Source: Hymenobacter sp. BRD67 (GTDB lineage: Bacteria > Bacteroidota > Bacteroidia > Cytophagales > Hymenobacteraceae). From it: a stretch of DNA of 64,000 nt. Each line of letters opens with the position of its first letter. The first letter of the stretch is position 1. Of this stretch, positions 8,745 to 16,813 are shown piece by piece. The stretch is taken from assembly GCF_013256425.1 (NCBI RefSeq), contig NZ_CP053904.1, forward strand, positions 3,968,001-4,032,000, given 5' to 3'. The notes under the pieces were generated by a model. The model saw nothing but the letters and a program-made list of their open reading frames with translations, did no database searches and had not been told where the DNA came from. The translations under genes were made by a program, and so were the position numbers.

Positions 8745-8752
8745 TACTTTTG
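8745..8752 (+). promoter_or_regulatory. -7 box TACTTTTG upstream of tRNA-Val
   Basis: TACTTTTG is a perfect TAnnTTTG element 31 bases before the tRNA. I could not place a convincing -33 TTG at the usual distance. Confidence 0.5.
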
Positions 8753-8783
8753 TCCTGAAGCGCCCGCCGCGCCGCTCAAAACC

Positions 8784-8857
<74 letters not shown>

Positions 8858-8860
8858 CAT

Positions 8861-8893
8861 ATACCCTCTAGCGGTGCGCTGGAGGGGTATTTT
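8861..8893 (+). terminator. Terminator after tRNA-Val
   Basis: Stem ATACCCTCTAGC / GCTGGAGGGGTAT with one bulged G, followed by TTT, three bases after the tRNA. Confidence 0.7.
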
Positions 8894-8945
8894 AAGTTAT
8901 TGCCCCCGGTTTGACTAAAATCATAAACCGTAACTCGCACCCTTA

Positions 8946-9632
8946 ATGGAAGAAATAGTAATTGACACAACATTCGGGAAACTGTCTGTTAAGCTAGGTA
9001 CATCACCTAACAAATGTCCTTTTTGCCATTGCTTCATACACCCAACCGCAATGGGAGCATCCTTGCGAGACTTCTCCAATATGGGGCAATTGGATGTTGC
9101 TTTTAAATGTACTAGCAAAGTCTGTCAGCAAGTCTTTGTTGCTGAGTACAGACAACATCATAAAAGTAGCTTTACTTCTAATAATTTTTGCTATGATTTT
9201 ATTAAAATATCTATCCCTAATCAAACTGTAAGCTCAAGCTTTTCTCCGCTCATAGAGAAACTTTCTCCGGATTTTGTGGCTATTTATCATCAGACTGAAC
9301 GTGCTGAAGCAGCAGAGCTTGATAGAATCGCAGGGGTAGGATATCGCAAAGCTCTTGAGTTCCTCGTTAAAGATTATTTGATTGATAAAGTGCCTGGTGA
9401 CGCTGAGGTTATCAAGAAAACTATGCTGGGCCCGTGCGTTAAAAAGATTGATGACAAAAGGATAAAGGAAGTAGCAGAGCGTGCAACTTGGCTAGGTAAT
9501 GACGAAACTCATTATGTGCGTAAGTGGATTGAAAAAGATATGAAAGATTTAAAGTCTTTAATAAACCTAGTTGTCCATTATGTTGATGCCGAATTGCTGT
9601 ATTTGGATACCATCAGTTCAATGCCTAAATAA
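8946..9632 (+). CDS. DUF4145-like protein with N-terminal zinc knuckle
   Basis: A 228-residue protein whose composition (AT-rich, many Lys, Ile, Asn codons) contrasts sharply with its G+C-rich neighbours. It begins with a putative zinc site, CPFCHC near residue 24 and CTSKVC near 53. The middle segment (ERAEAAELDRIAGVGYRKALEFLVKDYLI) matches the conserved core of DUF4145, a HEPN-like helical domain common beside restriction and other defence genes and also fused to nucleases. It sits directly behind a tRNA gene and before decayed genes, a usual place for transferred cargo. No partner gene is present, so a defence role is only a suggestion. A terminator follows the stop at once. Confidence 0.75.
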   Translation: MEEIVIDTTFGKLSVKLGTSPNKCPFCHCFIHPTAMGASLRDFSNMGQLDVAFKCTSKVCQQVFVAEYRQHHKSSFTSNNFCYDFIKISIPNQTVSSSFSPLIEKLSPDFVAIYHQTERAEAAELDRIAGVGYRKALEFLVKDYLIDKVPGDAEVIKKTMLGPCVKKIDDKRIKEVAERATWLGNDETHYVRKWIEKDMKDLKSLINLVVHYVDAELLYLDTISSMPK

Positions 9633-9633
9633 T

Positions 9634-9668
9634 AAAAGCCCCGTCAGCACACGCCAGCGGGGCTTTTT
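9634..9668 (+). terminator. Terminator after DUF4145 gene
   Basis: Nine-base stem AAAAGCCCC / GGGGCTTTT with a T run, beginning two bases after the stop codon. Confidence 0.85.
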
Positions 9669-9679
9669 CATACCCACCC

Positions 9680-9896
9680 ATGCGTCGTCCACAAGCCTTC
9701 TTTAAGTATGTCATTGGCAGCTTCGTGAAGTTGGCCCAGGGCGCGCCCATGCAGCGCGTCATTTGGCGCGGCAAGCAAGAGTGCCCAATATCATTGGCCA
9801 GCCCCACGAGGCGCCCGTGTACCGGATTGACAACGACCCTGGGATTGCTACTACGAGCACCAACTGCACCCGGCTTTGACCCGCGAAGAGGATAGG
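9680..9896 (+). pseudogene. Possible frameshifted small gene
   Basis: The reading starts MRRPQAFFKYVIGSF, and coding-like text continues in the other two frames (HEAPVYRIDNDPG, then YYEHQLHPALTREEDRLA), as if one gene of about 75 residues had two frame breaks. No family is recognised. It may be a decayed fragment near the tRNA-Val insertion site or a real gene with sequencing errors. Confidence 0.3.
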
Positions 9897-10010
9897 CTAG
9901 CTCGCCGGCGCCGGCGTGGGTTGTAGCCGCTGGGGTAAGTAGGTGCCGTGCTTGAGCTGCGCCACGGGCCAGAGCAAGCGGAAGGCGTAGAAGGTCCTGG
10001 GCGCAAAGAA
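9897..10010 (-). pseudogene. C-terminal fragment of an unknown protein
   Basis: The minus strand reads FFAPRTFYAFRLLWPVAQLKHG and ends in PTPAPAS and a stop. It looks like the end of a real protein, but the frame has no start before the hairpin at 10010-10037. Likely a remnant; no family recognised. Confidence 0.3.
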
Positions 10011-10037
10011 AAGTCCTGACCGCAAGGCCAGGACTTG
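10010..10037. terminator. Hairpin, terminator-like
   Basis: Stem AAGTCCTG / CAGGACTT with a ten-base loop and an A tract on its left, so it would end transcription on the minus strand best. Confidence 0.5.
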
Positions 10038-10040
10038 TTA

Positions 10041-10529
10041 GGTGTACCAGTTTCTGGTAAGGCTTAGCTGGCTGCCAAGTAGTGCCAGTCGCCAGTATGG
10101 GGGGCCGACGCTGGGCTTAAGGATAGTAGCGGAAAAGGCTGTTTGTTTTCGTATGTAAAATTCCGACAATCTATTCTCTGGCCCCTCAGCACAAATACTT
10201 ATTTACAGGATTGGAATTACCGAATTAAAATTGCGGAGTTTCCTTACTAAGCGGAGTTTGAAATAAAAGGGCCTACCCGAAACGAGTAGGCCTTTCTGAG
10301 CTATGAAGACAAACTAACTTAGCAGCTAGACTGCTTATGGTCTAACGCCCTGTATTACACAATTGTTTAGCTATAGGAGAGCTCCGGTTTGAACTGCAGG
10401 CTGCTTAATAACACCGAACAGGTAACGAGTTTCTAATGACCTTCCGCTGGTTTTGCATTTTAGGCAAATGGGTTTGCGTAATTCAAATATACTCGGTATA
10501 TTTCCAGCCAATAAGTCATTAATACCCTT
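10041..10529. other. Non-coding stretch with one terminator
   Basis: No supported gene. A hairpin at 10266-10295 (AAAGGGCCTAC against GTAGGCCTTT) looks like a terminator. The last 100 bases are AT-rich and probably hold the promoter of the collagen-like gene, with TACTCGGTATATTT just before its start. Confidence 0.5.
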
Positions 10530-11246
10530 ATGGTTAGACTTTTCCTTGTACTCGTGCTTTTAGGCACCAGCCTTTCTGGCTTCTCGCAAGGGGTCACCAT
10601 TGGCGCCGCGGCCCTACCCGACAATAGTGCCGTGTTGGATTTGAGAAGCGCAAGCAAGGGCTTGCTAGTGCCGCGCCTACTCGCTTCGCAGATAAGTACG
10701 ATTGGAAGCCCGGCTCCGGGCCTGCTCGTCTACCAAACGGATGGCACACCCGGCTTTTTCTATAACGGGGGTACCGCCGCTGCTCCCGCATGGACACGAC
10801 TGGGGGCCACCGGCCCGACAGGCGCTACTGGCGCAACAGGCGCTACTGGGCCGCAGGGACCAACCGGTGCCACCGGCGCGACCGGGCCGCAGGGACCAAC
10901 CGGTGCCACTGGTGCTACCGGTGCTACTGGCCCAGTGGGGCCGCAGGGTCCTGGCTTTTCGTCAATTACCATTACTAGTAGTAACAGCGGCATTACGCTC
11001 TCGACGGCCAATCAGGCAGTATATTTCACAGGTATCTATACGGTAAACCTGCCCACGAATCCGGCCATTGGACAAGTCCTGCTCTTCTTCACCGACGACA
11101 TAAAGGCGATGATAAACGCCGGTACGCGGGGCATTCGGCAGAACAAAACCGCGTATCCTAATGTCTCAACCTTCCAGGATTGCGGGGGCACTACCGCCCA
11201 AGGCTTTACACTGGTTTACAACGGAACTTTTTGGCTAATTATCTGA
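10530..11246 (+). CDS. Secreted protein with collagen-like repeat
   Basis: A 238-residue protein with a signal peptide cleaved about after GFSQ. Residues about 22-85 form a domain shared with the gene at 16814 (pattern GVTIGA, SAVLDLRSASKGLLVPR, GLLVYQTDGTPGFFYNGG). Residues about 92-140 are perfect Gly-X-Y triplets, mostly GPTGAT and GPQ, a collagen-like triple-helix sequence. The C-terminal about 95 residues form a distinct globular part with one Cys. Collagen-like stretches in bacteria usually sit in trimeric surface or fibre proteins; the shared N-terminal domain suggests a common anchoring role. It carries no type IX sorting domain. It meets the next gene tail to tail with an eight-base overlap. 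Confidence 0.85.
   Translation: MVRLFLVLVLLGTSLSGFSQGVTIGAAALPDNSAVLDLRSASKGLLVPRLLASQISTIGSPAPGLLVYQTDGTPGFFYNGGTAAAPAWTRLGATGPTGATGATGATGPQGPTGATGATGPQGPTGATGATGATGPVGPQGPGFSSITITSSNSGITLSTANQAVYFTGIYTVNLPTNPAIGQVLLFFTDDIKAMINAGTRGIRQNKTAYPNVSTFQDCGGTTAQGFTLVYNGTFWLII
10810..10950 (+). repeat. In-frame Gly-X-Y coding repeat
   Basis: DNA repeats of 9-36 bases (GGCGCTACTGGCGCAACA and variants; GGGCCGCAGGGACCAACC occurs twice) encode the collagen-like stretch. Such repeats change length easily by slippage. Confidence 0.85.
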
Positions 11247-11448
11247 GGCACTGTCGCGCTTTCGGCATGACAATCAGCTCCACTGGCTTCGCACTCAGAA
11301 AGTACTCCCCTGCCAGCTGCGCTACTACTAGCTCCCGTTCGGGCCGCTGGGCCCGGGGTACGTTGGTAAAGCGCTTATAAAAGGCATCCCGAATCCGCAG
11401 GTTACGCTGGTCGAGGTTGGCCTGGCGCACAGTCGCAGGGGTACTCAT
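11239..11448 (-). CDS. Small hypothetical protein
   Basis: A 69-residue protein from ATG 11448 (MSTPATVRQANLDQRNLRIR). It is rich in Arg, predicted to be all-helical (FYKRF, ERELVVAQLAGEYFLS) and could be a small DNA-binding protein, since the pattern resembles a helix-turn-helix with a C-terminal strand; the match is only visual. A longer start at 11469 is possible. It overlaps the end of the collagen-like gene by eight bases in convergent orientation. Confidence 0.5.
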   Translation of the reverse strand: MSTPATVRQANLDQRNLRIRDAFYKRFTNVPRAQRPERELVVAQLAGEYFLSAKPVELIVMPKARQCLR

Positions 11449-11469
11449 AAACAGGTGGGGTAAGGTCAC

Positions 11470-11503
11470 AAAAAAGCCCCATCTGAGGCAGATAGGGTTT
11501 TTT
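11470..11503. terminator. Hairpin with A and T tracts
   Basis: Stem AAAAAAGCCCCATCT pairs with AGATAGGGTTTTTT around GAGGC. It is a strong two-way terminator by form, although it sits just upstream of the small gene at 11448. Confidence 0.65.
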
Positions 11504-11632
11504 GAAGGCGTATCAAAAACAACGGACTACTACGACCCAGGGGCAAAGCAAGAAAGTGAAAAGCTGAATGCATGAAACCAAAGAACCTTGGTGGGCAACC
11601 GACGCTTGCCGGCCGCCCGCCAAGCCGTGGAG

Positions 11633-14600
11633 TTATTCTACCACGAGTTTCTTCACCACTACGCCGGCACTGGTGCTAAGGCGCAGCATATAGATGCCGG
11701 TAGGCAGCTCCGTCAGGTCGAGTTGATGGGGAGCAGCACCTTGGGCCGGAAGCACTACCGTGCGCGCCTCACGGCCTACCGCATCGAGCAGCGTAGCCGT
11801 TACGGCCTGGCGGCCGAGGCTGACGGGCAGCTCCACGAACGCCTGCTTTGTGGCGGGGTTCGGGTAGAGGGCAACTTGCTGGGCCAGGGCGGCCGATACG
11901 GTCGCCAGTGCCTGTTGCGGGGAGAACACCAGCTCGAAGCGGCCGGTAATCAGGGTAGTGGCGTTGGTGACCGTAAACTGGTAAGTAGACTGCTGGGCGA
12001 GGTCGATAACGGCCCCGCTTTGCAGGTCGCGCAGGTACACCGGCACGTTGGTCAGGTTCAGCAGCTGGGCGGCCGTGAACGTGTAGGTGCCTGAGGCGGG
12101 CACGCCCACGGCCAGGGGTACTACGCGCTGGCTGGTACCCAGCTCGGCGCGGCCATCAATAGCCAGCTGCTGGCCAGTGATGCTGGTCGAGAGGTTCAGC
12201 CCGGAGGTATTGGGCAGCTTCACGGCATCATACTGGGCGTCGAAGCCATCGGTAGCCCCATTCTGGAAGTACACGTAGGCATCGTCGGTGGCAGTACCGC
12301 TGGTGCCTTTCAGCGTGAGCTTTACCAGGGGCCGGGTTTCGGTAGTGCGCTGGAACGTAGTGCCATTGGGCGAAGTCAGCCGCTGACTGTTACGGAAAGT
12401 GAGCGAGCCGCTGGCCTGGCCACTGCTTACCCGCGTAAAGAAGCCCTGCCCCGAGGGCAGCACAGGGTTGCCGCCGATGCCATTAACGTAGCTGCGGTAC
12501 TGGCCCTGGTACTGGGCAGTACTGCCAAATACGTAGATAGCGGCATCGAGGCCCTGGCGGTCAGTAGTAGCTACCAGGCTGTAGTCGAGCGGCGAGGGGT
12601 AGGGGTTACCCAGCAGCTGCCAACCGCCATCGTTGTTGTAGGTGCTGCGGTTGCTGGCCAGGTTCAGCGTCAGACTGCCGTTGTTGAGCGTACCCATAAA
12701 ATCTACCAGCTCCGAGGCGCCAATATTGACGGTGTAGCCCTGCCCCACCACGAGCGGGTCGCTCAGGGCATTGGGCGAGAAGAAGCCCTTGTCGAAGAGC
12801 GCCGAGCTGTTGGTGAGCGAGAGTCGGCTCTGGTCGTAGCCATATACGGTGGGGAAAGGCCGTTCCAGCGTAGGCGTAGGCGACGTGTTGTAGGTCGGGT
12901 TTACGACGGGCGTGAAGCCGCTGGTCGTCAGGTCAGCCACCGTGGTATTGCTTACCGGCGCTGAATAGTGACGGTAGCCCAGGCCTGGGTTCAGGCTGGG
13001 GTCGATGTAGCGCTGCACGGTAGCCGCGCCCGTTACCACGCCCCCGTTGTTGTAGACCAGCGCATCGCCGCTAGCCGAGGAAAGCAGCGTGAGCGGGTTG
13101 CCATTGGTAGCGAGGTTGCCATTGAGCGTGAGCAGGCGCTGCACCGAGGTGCTGGCCGAGGTGCTCGATTGTGCCCCGCTAACACCGATGGTCAGGTTGT
13201 AGAAGCGGGTGTTGCTGCTGCCCAGGATGCTAGCTAGGGTGGTAGTACCCAGCGACATCGTAGTGCTGGTGCCGGTGGCAATATAGTTACCGTTGTTGGT
13301 CAGGTTGGCGGTCAGGGTCAACGTGCCGCCGCTGTGGTTGAGGGTGGCCCCGCTATTGAGAGCCAAGTTGCGGGCGTTAGCCGTGCCGGACGCAATGGCG
13401 GGGAAGCGGCCGCCGCTGGGCGCGCCCGGGATGGTGGCATCAACAGCCGTAGTGGGTACCACCGCCGGGGTCCAGTTGCCAGCCGTAAACCAGTCGCTGC
13501 TGACGCTACCGTTCCAGGTAACCGCCGTCGGCTGGTACGTGAGCGAGTAGGCGCTCGTAGCACCCGTGTTACCGTTGCCGGCCGTATCCACAGCCACGTT
13601 GGCGGGCACGTTCACCGTGGTGGCGGTGCCGGCTGTGGTCGGGGTCACGTTGAAAGTATATGTCGTGCCCGAGCCCGTGAAGCCCGTTACCGTGCCGTTG
13701 GTCACCGTTAGGTCGCCCTGTGCGAAGCCCGTAACGCTTTCCGAGAAGATCACAGTGAAGGCAAGCGGAGATGTAGAGGTCTGACTGCCCGGGGCACCGG
13801 CCGTTGAGCTGATAGCCACTGTGGGTGCGGTTTTATCAAGGGTATACACCTGTCCCATGAAGGGCAGCGTATTGTTGAGGCTGGGGCTCAGGCCAGCAGC
13901 ATTAGTCAGGTTAAGGCCCACCGTGCCGTCGCCGGTACCGGTGTTCACGCTCACGGTGTAGGTAGTGCCCGAGCCACTCACGCTGGCCACGCTGGCGCCG
14001 GCCACGCTGCCGGTAGTGGCGAGCCCGAAGTTGGCCGTCGTGGGCCCCGTGACCGGAGCGGCGAAGGTGACGGTGTAGTTCACGGTGCTGGCATTGGTCG
14101 GGCTGCTGCCCGCCCGGTTGATGGACACCACGCTGGTCGGTGCTGTCAGGGTATTAAGCAATACCCCGATAGCATTATTGCTTCGACCAGTGACGGCAAT
14201 ATCAAGGCTGCCGTTGCCATCGAGGTCGCCCAGCGCCACATCCCAGGGAGCACTATTAGCCCCAATAGTATAAGGAGAGGCCGCGCCGAAGCCGCCGCCT
14301 GAGAGACCTAGTAATACGCTAGCTGAGCTGCCGTTAAAATTAGCCGTCACGATATCCAGTAGGCCGTCAACGTTCACGTCGCCTAGTGCCAGTGCTCGCG
14401 GTCCCGCATTCACCGTGGCATAGGTGGTTGCCGCTCCAAAGGTGCCACCCGCCTGCCCGAGCAATACGCCCACCGTGTTGGTTCCATAGTTGGTTGTGGC
14501 TAGGTCTGGCCGACCGTCGTTATTTATATCGCCTATAGCTATGCCCGTAGGCTGCGTGCTGCCGCTGCCCGTAGCGTAGGCAGTCGGAGCACTGAATACA

Positions 14601-15331
14601 TTGCCGCCTTGGTTTAGTAATACTTCCACGGTGGTACCAGAACCGGAGTCCAAGTTGGTTACGGCAATATCAAGGCGGCCATCCCCGTTCAGGTCGCCCA
14701 GCGCCACCCCGTAGCCCGTTCGACTGCCGTAGCTGTCACCATATACGTACGGCGTACCAAAAGTGCCGCTGCCCAGTCCTGGCACCACACTCACTACACT
14801 GCTGCCGCTACCATTACTGAGACTCGTCACGATGTCGAGCCGACCATCGCCCGTCACGTCGCCCAGCGCTATGGTTACCGGGTTGCCTCCGACGTTTACC
14901 AGCGTGGCCGTGCCAAAGGTGCCACCCGCCTGGCCCGGTAGCACGCTCACCGTGCCAGTAGTTGCGCCACTAATGCTGTTGGCAACTACTAGGTCTGGTC
15001 GGCCGTCGCCGGTTATATCACCGGCAGCAATCCCAAAAGGATGAGCCGCTGATTGCGTGGCATACGTCACGACAGGGGCATAGCCGCCACCCACCTGCCC
15101 TAGCAGTACACCCACCGTCTTGGTTCCATAGTTAGTTGTGGCGATATCTAATAGTCCATCATTATTAAAATCGTGTAAAGTCAGGCAAAATGGCGTAGTA
15201 CCCGAGCCGGTCGAATAATTCATGACCGCGCCAAACTGTGCCTGAGCTGGTCCTGCTGCTAGCCCAAGGGCCAGCACTAACGACAAGCCGCGCAGCCAAC
15301 GAATTAGCAAAAAAGAGTAAGTGTTGTTCAT
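11633..15331 (-). CDS. Giant FG-GAP repeat protein, type IX secretion cargo
   Basis: A 1232-residue secreted protein. The signal peptide ends near AGPAQA-QF. Residues about 45-400 hold roughly seven FG-GAP/VCBS repeats, each of about 50 residues with the calcium-binding pattern DxNxDGxxD (DFNNDGLLDIATTNYG, DLNGDGRLDIAVTN), forming a beta-propeller. Two bacterial Ig-like domains follow (about 410-620; SINRAGSSPTNAS, AVDTAGNGNTG). A long beta-rich region leads to a type A type IX sorting domain in the last 80 residues (LYPNPATKQAFVELP ... LPTGIYMLRLS ... KKLVVE). It should be exported, cut and attached to the cell surface or released. A 16-bp duplication at 15316-15347 doubles the start codon; only the downstream copy is in frame. 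Confidence 0.92.
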   Translation of the reverse strand: MNNTYSFLLIRWLRGLSLVLALGLAAGPAQAQFGAVMNYSTGSGTTPFCLTLHDFNNDGLLDIATTNYGTKTVGVLLGQVGGGYAPVVTYATQSAAHPFGIAAGDITGDGRPDLVVANSISGATTGTVSVLPGQAGGTFGTATLVNVGGNPVTIALGDVTGDGRLDIVTSLSNGSGSSVVSVVPGLGSGTFGTPYVYGDSYGSRTGYGVALGDLNGDGRLDIAVTNLDSGSGTTVEVLLNQGGNVFSAPTAYATGSGSTQPTGIAIGDINNDGRPDLATTNYGTNTVGVLLGQAGGTFGAATTYATVNAGPRALALGDVNVDGLLDIVTANFNGSSASVLLGLSGGGFGAASPYTIGANSAPWDVALGDLDGNGSLDIAVTGRSNNAIGVLLNTLTAPTSVVSINRAGSSPTNASTVNYTVTFAAPVTGPTTANFGLATTGSVAGASVASVSGSGTTYTVSVNTGTGDGTVGLNLTNAAGLSPSLNNTLPFMGQVYTLDKTAPTVAISSTAGAPGSQTSTSPLAFTVIFSESVTGFAQGDLTVTNGTVTGFTGSGTTYTFNVTPTTAGTATTVNVPANVAVDTAGNGNTGATSAYSLTYQPTAVTWNGSVSSDWFTAGNWTPAVVPTTAVDATIPGAPSGGRFPAIASGTANARNLALNSGATLNHSGGTLTLTANLTNNGNYIATGTSTTMSLGTTTLASILGSSNTRFYNLTIGVSGAQSSTSASTSVQRLLTLNGNLATNGNPLTLLSSASGDALVYNNGGVVTGAATVQRYIDPSLNPGLGYRHYSAPVSNTTVADLTTSGFTPVVNPTYNTSPTPTLERPFPTVYGYDQSRLSLTNSSALFDKGFFSPNALSDPLVVGQGYTVNIGASELVDFMGTLNNGSLTLNLASNRSTYNNDGGWQLLGNPYPSPLDYSLVATTDRQGLDAAIYVFGSTAQYQGQYRSYVNGIGGNPVLPSGQGFFTRVSSGQASGSLTFRNSQRLTSPNGTTFQRTTETRPLVKLTLKGTSGTATDDAYVYFQNGATDGFDAQYDAVKLPNTSGLNLSTSITGQQLAIDGRAELGTSQRVVPLAVGVPASGTYTFTAAQLLNLTNVPVYLRDLQSGAVIDLAQQSTYQFTVTNATTLITGRFELVFSPQQALATVSAALAQQVALYPNPATKQAFVELPVSLGRQAVTATLLDAVGREARTVVLPAQGAAPHQLDLTELPTGIYMLRLSTSAGVVVKKLVVE

Positions 15332-15347
15332 AGTAAGTGTTGTTCAT
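15316..15347. repeat. Tandem 16-bp duplication of a start region
   Basis: AGTAAGTGTTGTTCAT occurs twice back to back (15316-15331 and 15332-15347). On the minus strand each copy begins with ATG AAC AAC. Because 16 is not a multiple of three, the upstream ATG opens a separate frame of about 60 codons that overlaps the real gene. Confidence 0.95.
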
Positions 15348-15403
15348 ATAGAAGCGAAGGTGGCAAGGGAAATAGAGGAATAAGGTACCAAATCTAAAAG
15401 CTT

Positions 15404-15548
15404 GAGTGGCTGTTGCAGAACTCGACGTAACATCGTTCAACGAGGACGCTATAAGTTAAACCGACCTAAAAAGGCTATCAAACGCGCTTTTTCACGCATT
15501 CAGCAACTGCTGCTAAGCAAGCTGCCCAGGAAGTTCTGCAATAGCTAC
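15404..15548. mobile_element. Small inverted-repeat element, IS remnant or MITE
   Basis: Imperfect terminal inverted repeats of about 20 bases: GAGTGGCTGTTGCAGAACT at the left and, read in reverse, AGTAGCTATTGCAGAACTT at the right, around 16 of 20 matching. The form GxCTGTTGCAGAAC is like the ends of IS5-group elements. The 105 bases inside encode at most a short basic fragment (RPKKAIKRAFSRIQQ), so only a remnant is left. No target duplication is evident. Confidence 0.45.
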
Positions 15549-15658
15549 TGTACCTTGTTGGCCTGAATTGATCAAGTAACTGAGTATAATAGACTAGGCT
15601 GGACGAGGAGCAAGGTACTTGACCGCTGGGCCTCCGACCAACCGGAGGCGCTCCCGTC

Positions 15659-16000
15659 GTGGCCAAGAGGGCTGCCTGGGGCCAATTGGGCCAGTCGCCG
15701 GCCAACCCACTGCCTATCTACATTCCCGACCTTACCGCGCTGGCCACAGTTGCTCCTGCTGCTATTGCCACTTGGAGCCTAGCCCCTAACCCTGCCCGCC
15801 ACCAGGTGCAGCTGCTGGGCCTGCCCACCGGGCCGGTAGCCGTGCGGATATTTGACGCGCAGGGCCAGCTGGTGATCACCGCCCCTTCGGCCAGCGTTGG
15901 GTTACAAGGTCTGGCGCCTGGCCTGTATCTGGTGCAGGCCGCTGCTGGCCAAGTCGTTCGTGCGTTACGCTGGGTGGCAGAGTATGCATATAATATATAA
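15659..16000 (+). pseudogene. Orphan type IX sorting domain
   Basis: The reading contains a typical type A sorting domain (WSLAPNPARHQVQLLGLP ... VRIFDAQGQLV ... LQGLAPGLYLVQA ... GQVVRALRW) but only about 40 residues precede it and no signal peptide, so it cannot be a cargo on its own. It lies beside the small inverted-repeat element at 15404-15548, suggesting that a larger gene was cut or deleted here. The GTG at 15659 is only the first possible start in the frame. Confidence 0.65.
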
Positions 16001-16085
16001 GATATATATAGACGCAAAAAGCCGTGGTTGCCCAGTGCAGCTATGGCTTTTTGTAGAGTAGCCTCGCAGTCATACATTCGCAGGT

Positions 16086-16226
16086 ATGAATCCTTTGCTC
16101 GTCTCCCTGCTGCTGAACGAAACATCTATGCTTGATTTGCCCTTCCTGCTTGTCAAGATAGTGGGCGTTGCGATACTAGCATTCGTCGGGTATAACTTCA
16201 TTGCCGGTAGAAATACTAGAAAATAG
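16086..16226 (+). CDS. 46-residue single-helix membrane protein
   Basis: The frame MNPLLVSLLLNETSML continues to a 20-residue hydrophobic helix (VKIVGVAILAFVGYNFIAG) and a basic tail RNTRK, giving one membrane span with the C-terminus inside. TACATTCG lies ten bases before the ATG and resembles a -7 box. Short, so the call rests on the clean helix and basic tail. Confidence 0.5.
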   Translation: MNPLLVSLLLNETSMLDLPFLLVKIVGVAILAFVGYNFIAGRNTRK

Positions 16227-16300
16227 CCCGCACCCTTTTCTTTACCGATGCCGAGTGGCCGAAAAGCACCCCCTTAGCGCATCAGCCCTAGCTCACCCCG

Positions 16301-16325
16301 CCACCCCTTTGTTACCCCGCCGCCT
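16301..16325 (+). repeat. 25-bp direct repeat, copy 1
   Basis: Begins CCACCCCTTTGTTACCCC and ends GCCGCCT, identical to 16595-16619. Each copy lies just upstream of a tiny membrane-protein gene and contains TTTG, so it may be a shared promoter part. Confidence 0.85.
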
Positions 16326-16357
16326 GGGTATAGAGTAGCCCCATCCTTCCGGCCTCT

Positions 16358-16589
16358 ATGCCCTCTCTGCTCTTATGGGATGATACGCCGTCGATGCGCC
16401 CCATTTATCATTTATGCGCGGGCCTAGTGGCTATCCCGCTGGCGCTCGTGCTTTTGCGCGTATTCTACAAGGCTGCTAAGGGGACTGGCCCGGACGAGGG
16501 GCACCCCCAAGCGCTGCTGTGCGGGCTTCTTTTACGTAGCAACAGCTGCTGTGCTAATTGGTGCGTTGTTGTGGCTAGGTAGCCTCTAA
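16358..16589 (+). CDS. Small two-helix membrane protein, frameshifted
   Basis: From ATG 16358 (or 16394) the chain has one helix (YHLCAGLVAIPLALVLLRVFYKAA). The frame then becomes Cys/Arg-rich, whereas another frame gives a second clear helix, GFFYVATAAVLIGALLWLG, ending at 16589. Removing one C from the C5 run at 16503-16507 joins them, giving about 76 residues. No family recognised. The 25-bp repeat lies 33 bases upstream. Confidence 0.45.
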
Positions 16590-16594
16590 TATCC

Positions 16595-16619
16595 CCACCC
16601 CTTTGTTACCCCGCCGCCT
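16595..16619 (+). repeat. 25-bp direct repeat, copy 2
   Basis: Exact second copy of 16301-16325, followed by TATAATAATCC and then the ATG at 16638. Confidence 0.85.
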
Positions 16620-16637
16620 AAGCGTATAATAATCCTT

Positions 16638-16745
16638 ATGCCCCCAATCCGTCGTCGCCTACGGTATCGCGTCCGCGTGGCCCCACCGTGGCTCATTATG
16701 CTAGTTCTCGCCCTGTTCGCGCTACTCTGGTGGGGTAATCGGTAG
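16638..16745 (+). CDS. 35-residue basic single-helix membrane protein
   Basis: MPPIRRRLRYRVRVAPPW leads into one hydrophobic helix (LIMLVLALFALLWW) and stops at 16745. Many Arg residues precede the helix, so the N-terminus should stay inside. The arrangement of repeat, TA-rich box and start copies that of the gene at 16358. Too short for family assignment. Confidence 0.45.
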   Translation: MPPIRRRLRYRVRVAPPWLIMLVLALFALLWWGNR

Positions 16746-16813
16746 CTCGTCGCTCTCGATGAAGCCCGCCGCCAGGGCGTAGCATAGCCCCACCCGCCTG
16801 TACCTTCGCGGGT

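Noticed and set aside
10801..10960. Regular repeats that could suggest a CRISPR array
   Set aside because: The units are in frame, contiguous without unique spacers, and encode Gly-X-Y triplets.
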